Origin: GCA-2737725 sp033763995
GTDB lineage: Bacteria; Pseudomonadota; Alphaproteobacteria; Rhodospirillales; Rhodospirillaceae
DNA: 64,000 nt
Assembly (NCBI GenBank): GCA_033763995.1
Contig: JANRJL010000082.1
Span: 8,313 to 72,312 of the forward strand
Reading direction: 5' to 3'
Shown here: positions 24,531 through 33,020 of the stretch, piece after piece
Numbering within the stretch: position 1 is the stretch's first letter
Layout: each line of letters opens with the position of its first letter
The notes under the pieces: generated by a model
Told to the model about the DNA's origin: nothing
The model's database searches: none
Seen by the model: only the letters and a program-made list of their open reading frames with translations
Made by a program: the position numbers and the translations under genes

Positions 24531-26879
24531 ATGCCCAAGGCCAACATGACCGATGCCGTTTTCGCGCCCACCGTGACGCATTGGGGCGCTTACCGCGCCG
24601 AGGTGCGCGAAGGCCGCGTGGCCGCGCTGCATCCGTTCGCGGCCGATCCGGACCCCTCGCCCATCGGCGCCGGTATGCCCCCAGCGCTGACGGACCCGGT
24701 GCGCATCGCGCGCCCGATGATCCGGCAAGGTTGGCTGAAGCACGGGCCGCATGAAGCCAACAAGACGCGCGGGGGCGAGCCTTTCGTGGCGGTGCCCTGG
24801 GACGAGGCGCTGGATCTGGTGGCGGGCGAACTGCAGCGGGTGAAAGCCGCCCACGGCAACGCGGCGATTTTCGCGGGCTCCTACGGCTGGGCCAGCGCAG
24901 GGCGGTTTCATCACGCCCAAGGGCAACTGCGCCGGTTCATGAATCTGTTCGGTGGGCACGCCTACTCGGTGAACACCTATTCGGCGGGCGCGGCCGAGGT
25001 GATCGTGCCGCACGTGCTCGGCAATTTCTGGGAATTGACCAACCAGATGACGACCTGGGACACCATCGCCGCGCACACGCAACTGATGGTCGCCTTCGGC
25101 GGCGTGTCGCTGAAGAACGGGCAAGTCCATGGCGGCGGCTTCGGCAAGCATGTCGCGCGCGAGGCGTTGAAGGCGTGCAAGGCGCGCGGCGTGAAGGTGG
25201 TCTGCGTCGGCGCCATGAAAGACGACGCGGCGGATTTTCTCGAGGCGCAATGGATCGCGCCGCGCCCCAACACCGACACGGCGCTGATGTTGGGGCTGGC
25301 GCACACGTTGCTGCGGGACGGACTGGCGGACGAAGCGTTCCTCGCCAGCCACTGCGTCGGTTGGGAGAAATTCAAACCTTATTTGCTGGGCGCCATAGAC
25401 AAAACACCCAAGGACGTCGACTGGGCCAGCCGCATCACCGGCGTGCCGCCGGAGATCATTCATCAACTGGCCCACGACATGGCCAGGCACCGCACCTTGA
25501 TCACGATTTCGTGGTCGCTGCAGCGGGCCGATCACGGCGAGCAGACCTACTGGGCGGCGATCACCTTGGCGGCCATGCTGGGCCAGATCGGCTTGCCCGG
25601 CGGCGGCATCGGCTTTGGCTATGGAGCTGCAAATGGAATAGGTGCGGGCGGCGCCCGCATCGCGCCACCGTCCCTCACCGTGCCGCAAAACCCGGTGAAG
25701 GCTTTTATTCCGGTGGCGCGCATTGCCGACATGCTGGAGAACCCGGGCGGCGCCTTCGACTACAACGGCCAGCGCCTCGCGTACCCCGATGCGCGCATCG
25801 TCTATTGGTGCGGCGGCAATCCGTTCCATCATCATCAGAACCTGGGCCGCTTGGTGCGCGCCTGGCAACGCCCCGAGACCGTGATCATTCACGAAGCATG
25901 GTGGAACGCCAACGCACGGCACGCGGATATCGTGCTGCCGGTCACCACCACGCTGGAACGCAACGATCTCACCGGCGCGCTGCAAGACACCTATGCGCTG
26001 GCGATGCACAAGGCCGTGGAACCCATCGGCGAGGCACGCAACGACCACGACATTTTTGCCGGGCTCGCCGAGCGCGTGGGTTTGCGCGAAGCTTTCACCG
26101 AGGGCCGCGACGAAATGGGCTGGCTGAAGTTGATGTACGAGCGCTGGGTGGAGCGGGCCGCCAAGCTGGACGTGACCATGCCCGCCTTCGATGCGTTTTG
26201 GGAGAAAGGTCACGTCGAGTTCCCGGAACGCGGCGCGGGGAAAGTTTTTCTGCGCGAGTTTCGCGCCGACCCCGCGCAGCACAAACTCACCACGCCCTCG
26301 GGCAAGATCGAGATTTTCTCCGAGCGCATCGCGTCCTTCGGCTACGACGATTGCGCCGGGCACGCGACCTGGTACGAACCCGCCGAGTGGTTGGGGGCCG
26401 TGAGGGCCAAATCGTTTCCGCTTCATCTCATCTCCAATCAGCCGCGCACGCGGCTTCACAGCCAGTACGACAACGGGACCACCAGCCAGGCCGGCAAGGT
26501 TTCGGCCCGCGAGCCGGTGTGGCTGCACCCGCTGGACGCCGCACCACGGGCCATCGCGAGCGGCGACGTGGTGCGGCTGTTCAACGACCGCGGCGCGTGC
26601 CTGGCGGGGGCCGTGGTCACCGACCAGGTGCGTCCGGGCGTGGTGCAACTCGCCACGGGGGCTTGGTTCGACCCCGCGCCGACCTCAACGACGGCGGGCG
26701 GCAACGAACTGCCCTTCTGCGTGCACGGCAATCCCAACGTGCTGACGCGGGATGCCAGCAGCTCGAAGCTGGCCCAAGGCTCGACCGCGCAGACCTGTCT
26801 GGTGGAGGTGGAAAAGTGGACCGGCACAGTGCCGCCGGTGACGATTTTCACACCACCTGAGATTGTAGCCTGGCGGTGA
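24531..26879 (+). CDS. Molybdopterin oxidoreductase of the BisC/TorA/DorA type
   Basis: A 782-residue bis-MGD molybdoenzyme. Conserved regions are VPWDEALDLVAGEL, the Ser-ligand segment GSYGWASAGRFHH, NTYSAGAAEVI, GGNPFHHHQN, HEAWWNANARHADIVLPVTTTLER and LHLISNQPRTRLHSQ. Serine at the molybdenum position and the absence of an N-terminal [4Fe-4S] motif place it with DMSO/TMAO/biotin sulfoxide reductases. There is no Tat signal, so it should be cytoplasmic like BisC, perhaps reducing S- or N-oxides such as methionine or biotin sulfoxide. No chaperone or membrane subunit is adjacent. ATG at 24546 is an alternative start. Confidence 0.88.
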   Translation: MPKANMTDAVFAPTVTHWGAYRAEVREGRVAALHPFAADPDPSPIGAGMPPALTDPVRIARPMIRQGWLKHGPHEANKTRGGEPFVAVPWDEALDLVAGELQRVKAAHGNAAIFAGSYGWASAGRFHHAQGQLRRFMNLFGGHAYSVNTYSAGAAEVIVPHVLGNFWELTNQMTTWDTIAAHTQLMVAFGGVSLKNGQVHGGGFGKHVAREALKACKARGVKVVCVGAMKDDAADFLEAQWIAPRPNTDTALMLGLAHTLLRDGLADEAFLASHCVGWEKFKPYLLGAIDKTPKDVDWASRITGVPPEIIHQLAHDMARHRTLITISWSLQRADHGEQTYWAAITLAAMLGQIGLPGGGIGFGYGAANGIGAGGARIAPPSLTVPQNPVKAFIPVARIADMLENPGGAFDYNGQRLAYPDARIVYWCGGNPFHHHQNLGRLVRAWQRPETVIIHEAWWNANARHADIVLPVTTTLERNDLTGALQDTYALAMHKAVEPIGEARNDHDIFAGLAERVGLREAFTEGRDEMGWLKLMYERWVERAAKLDVTMPAFDAFWEKGHVEFPERGAGKVFLREFRADPAQHKLTTPSGKIEIFSERIASFGYDDCAGHATWYEPAEWLGAVRAKSFPLHLISNQPRTRLHSQYDNGTTSQAGKVSAREPVWLHPLDAAPRAIASGDVVRLFNDRGACLAGAVVTDQVRPGVVQLATGAWFDPAPTSTTAGGNELPFCVHGNPNVLTRDASSSKLAQGSTAQTCLVEVEKWTGTVPPVTIFTPPEIVAWR

Positions 26880-26896
26880 GTTTTCCACCTGTTCCG

Positions 26897-26930
26897 CCTG
26901 TTATTTCAGGAAGGCTTCCAAAATAACAGG
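26897..26930. terminator. Inverted repeat between convergent genes, possible terminator
   Basis: Ten-base arms CCTGTTATTT and AAATAACAGG enclose a second small dyad (GGAAG/CTTCC). It sits 18 bp past the molybdoenzyme stop and 57 bp from the convergent small membrane gene. There is no strong U-tract, so bidirectional termination is plausible rather than certain. Confidence 0.5.
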
Positions 26931-26986
26931 TCGCGAATCGGCGTTTTGAGGCCATGGACGACCGCAGGGCGGATGCTCTCGCAACC

Positions 26987-27247
26987 TCAGCGAGAGTCGC
27001 CGGGAGGGTCCGGAAGGTCGTTGGGATCGTGATCGATCACCACGGGCGGGCGGTGTTGGGTGTCCTTGCCCATGGACGCATGACGCAAGACCCATACACC
27101 CGGTGCCGCCTTGCGCCCGAAGATCAGCACTCCGAGCGCCACGACCATGGCAATTATAGCGGCGGCGGTGAAGGCAAACAAGAACAGCGCCAGCGCCGCG
27201 ATGAGCGACACGACAATGAGCGCGAGGCGAAGATAAGCGCCGATCAT
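26987..27247 (-). CDS. Small two-helix membrane protein, function unknown
   Basis: An 86-residue protein starting at MIGAYLRLALIVVSL. Hydrophobic residues about 5-25 and 24-46 could form one long or two short membrane helices, followed by GRKAAPGVWVLRHAS and an acidic, proline-rich tail (DHDPNDLPDPPGD). The start lies 10 bp after the GNAT gene stop, so the two are probably co-transcribed. No family was recognised. Confidence 0.6.
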   Translation of the reverse strand: MIGAYLRLALIVVSLIAALALFLFAFTAAAIIAMVVALGVLIFGRKAAPGVWVLRHASMGKDTQHRPPVVIDHDPNDLPDPPGDSR

Positions 27248-27257
27248 GTGGAAAAGC

Positions 27258-27683
27258 TCAGGCGGCTTGCGATGCGCACGCCGTCGGCGCCCGAGAAACG
27301 GCGACGATGGCCTTGCGCGGCAAGATGCCGAAGCGCGCGAAGAACCCTTCGGTGCCGACGAACGCCTCGCCGTAAATGGCGGTCTTGCCGAAGCGTGCCA
27401 CGACATCGGTCATGAGCGCGCGGCCGATGCCCCGGCGTTTCTGGGCGGGGTGAACGGCGATATCGCTGATCCAGGTGTTGAGGCCGTCGGACAACACCCG
27501 CACGAATCCGACCAGGCGGCCGTCCTCATCCAGCGTCAGCGTCACGTGCGTCGAATTGCGGAACCAGCCTCGCACGGTTTCGGATTCGTAGTCGGCGGCA
27601 GTACCCCACCCGTTGGCGTCGTAAATGGCGATGACGGCGGCCGCGTCCAAGCTGGCAATGTCGGTCAAGGGCACGATACGCAT
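27258..27683 (-). CDS. GNAT family N-acetyltransferase
   Basis: A 141-residue acetyltransferase starting at MRIVPLTDIASL. The acetyl-CoA-binding segment is ISDIAVHPAQKRRGIGRALM (motif A, R/Q-x-x-G-x-G/A), preceded by a LVGFVRVLSDG strand. The longer upstream reading frame is simply translation of the dispersed repeat at 27716 and is not part of the gene. Substrate is unknown; such small GNATs acetylate amines or small molecules. Confidence 0.85.
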   Translation of the reverse strand: MRIVPLTDIASLDAAAVIAIYDANGWGTAADYESETVRGWFRNSTHVTLTLDEDGRLVGFVRVLSDGLNTWISDIAVHPAQKRRGIGRALMTDVVARFGKTAIYGEAFVGTEGFFARFGILPRKAIVAVSRAPTACASQAA

Positions 27684-27715
27684 GAGCGTCACTCCGATGG
27701 TGGATAGATCTCCGC

Positions 27716-27746
27716 TGTCGTCCTGGGATTTATTCCCAGGACCCAG
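27716..27746. repeat. Dispersed palindromic repeat, copy A
   Basis: This 31-base sequence is identical to 29381-29411. Its core is a hairpin CCTGGGA-TTTAT-TCCCAGG. A related, imperfect inverted segment follows up to about 27801 (GGGTCCTGGGC...GCCCAGGAC). The two copies flank the orphan binding-protein gene. It looks like a genome-wide intergenic repeat. Confidence 0.75.
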
Positions 27747-27812
27747 AGCGCCATCGGCGAAGGTTACTACCCTGGGTCCTGGGCACAAGGCCCAGGACGA
27801 CATGAGTGGGAT

Positions 27813-29324
27813 TTACTCCCTCACGTCCGCGCCGCTCCAGTCGATGAAGCGGCCGCGGAAGGGCAAGGCCGTGACGCGGGGCGAGGCGGCCATGAGTTCC
27901 ACGCGCGGAAACAGATAGATGGTCGGCGCCAAGTCGTGCAGCAGGGCGAGGGCCTGACGCAGTAGGGCTTCGCGCTTGGCCTCGTCGAACTCCACGTTGG
28001 AGCGCGCGAAAATCTCCTCCACGTCGGGAGCGCAGAAGAAGGGCTTGCCGGACTTGGCGCAGGTAAAGGATTCCACCGCCCGGCCGGCGTCCATGTAGGT
28101 GGCGCCGTTCCAGTTGGCCGACAGCGCCTCGGCCCCGCGCCAATCGCCCGAGGTCCACATCTGCACCCAATCGGTGCCGAGCGTGTTGTTGAGCTGCAGC
28201 GTCACGCCGACCTTGGCCAAGTCCTGCGCCACGAGTTGGAACACCGCCGCCAATTCGGTCATGCCTTCGGTCAAGATCGCCGTCTTGATGGTGAAACCCT
28301 CGGCATGGCCGGCTTCGGCCAGCAACGCGCGGGCCTTGTCGGGGTCATAAGGGTAGGGCGCCACGGCGGGATCGTGACCGAACACGCCGGGCTCAATGCC
28401 GTTGGCGGTGGGCTTGACCGCGCCGCGCAGAATGAACTTCGCGATGGCCTCGCGGTCCACAGCGTAGTTGAGCGCCTGACGTACGCGCTTGTCGGCCAAG
28501 GGCGACTTGGGATCGCGGTTGGGCAACGCGATGGCCGACGTGGTGGCGATGGGATTGACCGCGACGTTGAATCCTTGCGCGCGCAGATCGTCGGCATCCT
28601 CGAAGCCCATGCCGTAGGCAATATCGATCTTGCCGGTGGTCAGCGCGTTGATGCGGCTGGCTTGCTCGGGCACCACGCGGAACTCCACGCGCGTGAGGTG
28701 CCGCGACGGCCGCCACGATTTGGCGCCGTCCGCAGCGAGCGCCGCCTCCAGCGCATAGAAGCCCCTGTCGCGGCCCCAACTGTTGATCACGAAGGGTCCG
28801 GTGGCGCGCGGGCGTTGCGCATAAGCCTCCACGCCCACTTCCGCAAAGAGTTTCGGCGGCACCACGACGAGCAGGCTCAGCCGCTTGGGCAAGATGACGT
28901 CGGGCTCGCGCGTGGTGATGGCCACCGTGAGCGCATCGGGTGCGGTGGCACCGGCGATGTTCTTCACCTCGGCGGCATAGAAATAGCGCTGGGCGGCGGG
29001 CGACTTGAGCCACTCGATCATGGCCACCACGCTCGCGGCATCGAAGGGCTCGCCGTTGATGAAGCGCACGTCGGGACGCAACTTGAACGTCCAGGTGTTG
29101 GCGCCGTCGTGGCTCCAACTCAGCGCCAGGTTGGGCTGGGTGCGGCCCTCCTTGTCCATGACCGTGAGGGCGTCGAACATGCCCGGGAAGGGATGCACCG
29201 CGCCCTGGATTTGCTGGCCGAAGGGGTTGCCCATGGCCGGCGGCCACTGCGCCACGCCCACCTTGATGGTCTTGGCGAAAAGCGGAGACGCAATGCTGAC
29301 GATCAACACAATCGCAATAAGCAT
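27813..29324 (-). CDS. ABC transporter substrate-binding protein, family 5 (peptide/nickel type)
   Basis: A 503-residue extracytoplasmic binding protein with a signal peptide (MLIAIVLIVSIASPLFA). Family-5 features are visible: NLALSWSHDGANTWTFKLRPDVRF, the FINGEPFDAASVV segment, DKRVRQALNYAVDREAI and YPYDPDKARALLAEAG. Members bind oligopeptides, nickel chelates, opines or sugars. No permease or ATPase gene is next to it, so it must work with an unlinked transporter or be a leftover. It is bounded on both sides by copies of a 31-bp repeat. A longer in-frame start would only translate the repeat. Confidence 0.88.
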   Translation of the reverse strand: MLIAIVLIVSIASPLFAKTIKVGVAQWPPAMGNPFGQQIQGAVHPFPGMFDALTVMDKEGRTQPNLALSWSHDGANTWTFKLRPDVRFINGEPFDAASVVAMIEWLKSPAAQRYFYAAEVKNIAGATAPDALTVAITTREPDVILPKRLSLLVVVPPKLFAEVGVEAYAQRPRATGPFVINSWGRDRGFYALEAALAADGAKSWRPSRHLTRVEFRVVPEQASRINALTTGKIDIAYGMGFEDADDLRAQGFNVAVNPIATTSAIALPNRDPKSPLADKRVRQALNYAVDREAIAKFILRGAVKPTANGIEPGVFGHDPAVAPYPYDPDKARALLAEAGHAEGFTIKTAILTEGMTELAAVFQLVAQDLAKVGVTLQLNNTLGTDWVQMWTSGDWRGAEALSANWNGATYMDAGRAVESFTCAKSGKPFFCAPDVEEIFARSNVEFDEAKREALLRQALALLHDLAPTIYLFPRVELMAASPRVTALPFRGRFIDWSGADVRE

Positions 29325-29380
29325 GCAAACATGCGCGGAGCGCTTTGCACACAACTCCGCTGACCGGCGCAAACCGATAA

Positions 29381-29411
29381 TGTCGTCCTGGGATTTATTC
29401 CCAGGACCCAG
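29381..29411. repeat. Dispersed palindromic repeat, copy B
   Basis: Identical over 31 bases to 27716-27746, in the same orientation. It is followed by a diverged GC-rich dyad extending to about 29512 (CCTGGATCCTGGGGAC... and GGGGCCCCAGGATGAC). It lies between the binding-protein start and the amine-oxidase stop, in the 211-bp gap 29325-29535, which holds no gene. Confidence 0.75.
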
Positions 29412-29535
29412 AATCGCAAGACTCATTCGCTTTGTGTCCCTGGATCCTGGGGACAAGCTTGTCCTCGGGTCGCGCTGCGCGCGAACCCGGGGGCCCCAGG
29501 ATGACAGCGGTAAAGTGTTCATAGCCGCGCCCAAC

Positions 29536-30996
29536 TCACCCCTGCATGCGCTCGATGATTTCCAGCGCGGCGCGTTCGCCCGATTCCATGGCCGATTCCA
29601 TGCCCACGTCCAGGCGCCGCGTATGCTCGCCGGCGAAATGAAGGCGGCCGTGGGGCTTGATCATGTCGTGGGCCCAGCGCGTGACCTGGCCGGGGCCATA
29701 GGAATGCCGGCAGCCCTCGACGAACATATATTGCGGCCAGGAGTGCACGCCCACCACCTCGAGCTTGCCCTTCAATGACGGGCGCATGCGCTCCAACTCC
29801 GCCAGCACGTAGGCGGCGCGATCCTTCGGCGCCATTTGGTCGATGCGGTCGCCTTTCTTGCCGACGCAAAACGCCGCGGCCCGCGTGCGCGTGCCGTCAT
29901 AGTTGATGGACTGGCGCAAGTTGGTGACGGGGCCGTCGGACCACAGCGAGGCGTCGAGGCCGTCTTGCTCCCAGTAGGGCGCTTTGACGGCGAAATGAAT
30001 TTGCGTGTTGGTGTTGTAGGGCATGGACCGCACGGCTTCGGCCTGCATGCCTTGCAGCGGCGGATCGATGGACACGCGGTTCAAGGGCTTGAAGGGAATC
30101 GCCGAGATGGCGAAGTCGGCGGTGTACGCGGTGCCGTCGAGGCAACGCACCGTCACGTCCGTCGTTGTCATGGCGATGTCGGCGACGATCTTGTTGGTCA
30201 GTACCGCGCCGGCGGCATCCTGGGCGACGAACTTGGCCATGGCCTCGGGCAGGCGCGAGGTGCCGCCCACCACGTGTTGCGAGGTCTCGGCGTATTGGGC
30301 GAAGCGGTCCTTGGTGGTGTCGGTGGACGAGCCGAAGATCACCATGCCGCGCGCTTCTTCCTGCATCAGGGTCAGCAGCGAGGTGTTCCAGGCGTCGGGG
30401 GCCAGGCCCCCTTCCATCAGACGCAGCGCTTCGTCCGACACGCCCTTGCTTTTAAGCCAAGGGCCGGGCGCCACGTCGAACTGGGCGGCGGCGGGCTCCA
30501 GCCAATCCTCGGCGGCCTTGAGCGTCATGTGCTTGCGCAAATAGTACGAGAACAGCGCCGCCGGCAGCACGGCGCGTTCCTCGCCCACGGTTTTGTTTTC
30601 CGGCGCCGATTTCCAGTCCTCTTTCTTCATGAGCCGCCCGCGCACATAAAACGCGAAAGGCGCGTTGATGTTGGAGCCGGGGCCCAGCTTCACGTCCATG
30701 CGGTCGCACATGTCGAGCACGCGGGCGTAGTCGGGGCCAATCTGGCTGGCGCCCAGCTCGGGCCGGCCGGGAAAGTGATCGGCGGTGAAGGCGCGGCCGC
30801 CGATTCGCGCATTGGCTTCCAGCACGACGACCTTGGCGCCTTGCTCCTTCAACTCCACCGCCGCCTTGAGACCCGACAACCCCGCGCCGATGATGATGAC
30901 GTCGGCCTTCTCGGCGGCGCGCGCCATGCGCGGCAACGCGGCGGCTACGCCCAAGGACGCAGCGGTGGTGAGCAACGTGCGGCGTGATGCGGACAT
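29536..30996 (-). CDS. Exported flavin-containing amine oxidase
   Basis: A 486-residue FAD enzyme starting at MSASRRTLLTTAASLG, with CGGAG upstream. The N-terminus looks like a Tat signal (SRRTLL and a hydrophobic stretch ending MARAAEKA), fitting export of a folded flavoprotein. The dinucleotide motif VIIIGAGLSGLKAAVELKEQG leads into VVVLEANARIGGRAF, and the C-terminal FAD contact is LHFAGEHTRRLDVGMESAMESG. This is the monoamine-oxidase/polyamine-oxidase pattern. The amine substrate is unknown. Confidence 0.88.
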   Translation of the reverse strand: MSASRRTLLTTAASLGVAAALPRMARAAEKADVIIIGAGLSGLKAAVELKEQGAKVVVLEANARIGGRAFTADHFPGRPELGASQIGPDYARVLDMCDRMDVKLGPGSNINAPFAFYVRGRLMKKEDWKSAPENKTVGEERAVLPAALFSYYLRKHMTLKAAEDWLEPAAAQFDVAPGPWLKSKGVSDEALRLMEGGLAPDAWNTSLLTLMQEEARGMVIFGSSTDTTKDRFAQYAETSQHVVGGTSRLPEAMAKFVAQDAAGAVLTNKIVADIAMTTTDVTVRCLDGTAYTADFAISAIPFKPLNRVSIDPPLQGMQAEAVRSMPYNTNTQIHFAVKAPYWEQDGLDASLWSDGPVTNLRQSINYDGTRTRAAAFCVGKKGDRIDQMAPKDRAAYVLAELERMRPSLKGKLEVVGVHSWPQYMFVEGCRHSYGPGQVTRWAHDMIKPHGRLHFAGEHTRRLDVGMESAMESGERAALEIIERMQG

Positions 30997-31094
30997 GGCG
31001 GGCTCCGAAATGAACAGATCGCCCAGGCTATGAGAGTTGAGGCCCAACTGCCACGAGAAGTTGAGGCTGCGAGCGCGCTTCGGACGGGCGTTGC

Positions 31095-31484
31095 TCAGGC
31101 CGCGCGGCGGCGCGTGGTGGCTTTCATCGTCGGGCGAATCAGGATGTCGGCGGGAATGCCGAGGGACTTGTTCAGCCGTCGAATCATGCCGATGGACAGT
31201 CCGCGCCGCCGATTGAGCACCTCGGCCACGCGCGTGCGGGTGCCGATGACGCCCTCAAGGTCTTTCCGGCTCAATCCCTGCTGCTCCATGCGGAACGTGA
31301 TGGCGGCGATGGGATCGGGCGGGTCCATGGGGTAGCGGCTGTCTTCGTAGACCTCGATCAAGGTCGCCAGGATATCGAGCCGGTCTCCGCGCGGCGTGCC
31401 GGGGCGCGCGCCCCAGAGACGTTGGAGTTCCGCCAATGCGGAGTCGTAATCGCGTTCGTTGCGAATGGGCTTAAGGGGTTTCAT
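31095..31484 (-). CDS. higA: HigA-type antitoxin (HTH)
   Basis: A 129-residue antitoxin. The N-terminal segment (PIRNERDYDSALAELQRLW) and the helix-turn-helix (RMEQQGLSRKDLEGVIGTRT, then VAEVLNRRRGLSIGMIRRL) match the HigA/COG5499 group that is encoded downstream of HigB. Its start overlaps the higB stop region by 14 bp. It should neutralise HigB and repress the operon by binding the palindrome at 31812-31830. Confidence 0.9.
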   Translation of the reverse strand: MKPLKPIRNERDYDSALAELQRLWGARPGTPRGDRLDILATLIEVYEDSRYPMDPPDPIAAITFRMEQQGLSRKDLEGVIGTRTRVAEVLNRRRGLSIGMIRRLNKSLGIPADILIRPTMKATTRRRAA

Positions 31485-31797
31485 GCTTCACCGTCCGCGC
31501 GTTAATCTTGTCATAGTCGGCATGGGTCCCGAGCCATTTGATCCAAACAATTCTATGCCGGTAGTCCACCGCCGTGATCAACTGATAGTCATTGCCTTTG
31601 ATGTTGAACACCACTCGATCCGACGAGACGATACTGGCTGTCCCATACGATCGCTTAATGTCCGCGCTCGAACGCCACAACGCCTTGCGAACCTCGGCGT
31701 ACCATGCATCCAAGGCTGTCTTGAGCGCCACGCGATCCTTGGAACGGCGCCGGGATTCAACGTACATCTTCAGCGTGCGGCGCGCGATGATGCGCAT
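31471..31797 (-). CDS. higB: HigB-type mRNA interferase toxin
   Basis: A 108-residue toxin of the HigB (PF09907) family: MRIIARRTLKMY at the start, then SADIKRSYGTASIV, VFNIKGNDYQLIT and the conserved end RIVWIKWLGTHADYDKI. HigB toxins cleave mRNA at the ribosome. Here the toxin precedes the antitoxin, the usual hig order. The ATG is only five bases from a TATAAT box, so the transcript would be leaderless or nearly so. Confidence 0.9.
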   Translation of the reverse strand: MRIIARRTLKMYVESRRRSKDRVALKTALDAWYAEVRKALWRSSADIKRSYGTASIVSSDRVVFNIKGNDYQLITAVDYRHRIVWIKWLGTHADYDKINARTVKHETP

Positions 31798-31802
31798 AAG
31801 CC

Positions 31803-31831
31803 ATTATAGCGTGCGCCCATTTTGGGCGCAA
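31803..31831 (-). promoter_or_regulatory. higBA promoter with overlapping palindromic operator
   Basis: On the minus strand TTGCGC (31826-31831) and TATAAT (31803-31808) are separated by 17 bases. A perfect 8-bp palindrome TGCGCCCA-AAA-TGGGCGCA (31812-31830) covers the spacer and most of the -35 box. This is the expected layout for autorepression by HigA. Confidence 0.75.
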
Positions 31832-31867
31832 GAAGGTTAAGCCCAGCAAACTATAACTTGTGCGCTT

Positions 31868-33013
31868 TTACGCGATCGCCTTCTCGTACATCCGGTAGGT
31901 CTTGTAGATCTTGCCGCCGATGGTTTCGATGGAGTGGCGCGTCTGGGAGTTGGACTCCAGCACCCAGCTCATCTCGCTGACGGGGAAATTGAGCCGCAAG
32001 GATGCGTCACGCACCGCGTTCATGGTCAGCAGCGCCAACACCGAGCCCACGGTCTTGTTCTTGTACTCGGGCATGACGCCCATGAGGGCCACGCGCGTGC
32101 CCGAGACGTAACTGCGCCGGTTGAGCAGACGCCAGGCGAGCTTGGCCCAATTGGAGGGCCACAGCCGACCGTCCAAGTCCTTGATGATCTCGTTCAGGTC
32201 CGGGAAGGCGACGCACATGGCGGCGGGCTTGCCTTCGACCTCGACGAACCACACCAGCTCGGGGATGAGCAAGTATCGCAAACCATTCGCCATGTGCTTG
32301 ACCTCGCGCGCGGTCATGGGCAGCGAGCACCAGTTCTCGGCCCAGGCGGCGTTGAAGATGTGCGCCACCGTGGCGATGTCTTCTTCGAAGCGCTTGGGGT
32401 CAAGGTGGCGCAAGGACAGCCGCTTGTCGCGGTCCAGCGCGCGACGCAGCCACGCCAGTTGCTTGGTCGGCAGCGCCGTGTCCATGGGCGTGAGGTAGGC
32501 GTACATGTCGACGGCCTTGGCGAAGCCCGCCGCCTCGACGCGCGCCTGATAATAAGGCTGGGTGTGGCCCATCATGAAGCGCGGCGGACAGCCAAAGCCG
32601 TCGATCAGCAGGCCGGTTTCCTCGTTGATGTTGAGGCCGAAGGGCCCCAGCGCGCGAGCCATGCCCTGATTTTTCAGCCACTCGGTGGCCGCGCCAAACA
32701 GCGCGTTGGTCGTGGCTTGATCGTCGATGGTCTCGAAGAAGCCGAAAAAACCGGTCGAGTCCTTGCGCAAATCCAGATGGTTGCGGTCCACCTGCGCGGA
32801 AATGCGGCCGACAGGCTTGCCATCCCGCAAGGCCACGAAGAACGCCGCCTCGCCGTGATCGAACCACGGATTTTTCTTGGGGTTCAGTTGTTCGGCCTGC
32901 ATGAACCGCAAGGGCGGCACCCAATAGGGGTCGTGGCCCTGGCAGACGTGCGCGGCTTGAAAGAAGGCGTCCCAATCGGCGCCGGTCTCGACCTTGCGAA
33001 CGACCACGCTCAT
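31868..33013 (-). CDS. YghO-like GNAT-fold acyltransferase
   Basis: A 381-residue protein beginning VRKVETGADWDAFF. It has the YghO-type features GHDPYWVPPL, a FFVALRDGKPVGRISAQVD strand, TGFFGFFE, GPFGLNINEETGLLIDGF and a C-terminal half with TRVALMGVMPEYKNKTVGS. The protein combines two GNAT-like halves and carries no clear standard acetyl-CoA loop. Distant relatives include acyltransferases of bacterial ceramide synthesis, so N-acylation of a lipid base is possible but unproven. It lies 7 bp downstream of the fatty acid hydroxylase gene, strongly suggesting one operon and a lipid role. Confidence 0.72.
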   Translation of the reverse strand: MSVVVRKVETGADWDAFFQAAHVCQGHDPYWVPPLRFMQAEQLNPKKNPWFDHGEAAFFVALRDGKPVGRISAQVDRNHLDLRKDSTGFFGFFETIDDQATTNALFGAATEWLKNQGMARALGPFGLNINEETGLLIDGFGCPPRFMMGHTQPYYQARVEAAGFAKAVDMYAYLTPMDTALPTKQLAWLRRALDRDKRLSLRHLDPKRFEEDIATVAHIFNAAWAENWCSLPMTAREVKHMANGLRYLLIPELVWFVEVEGKPAAMCVAFPDLNEIIKDLDGRLWPSNWAKLAWRLLNRRSYVSGTRVALMGVMPEYKNKTVGSVLALLTMNAVRDASLRLNFPVSEMSWVLESNSQTRHSIETIGGKIYKTYRMYEKAIA

Positions 33014-33020
33014 ACGGACG

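Noticed and set aside
24426..26648. 740-codon minus-strand ORF opposite the molybdoenzyme
   Set aside because: Antisense shadow with no recognisable domain.
27684..27803. N-terminal extension of the GNAT protein
   Set aside because: It is translation of the dispersed repeat and lacks homology.
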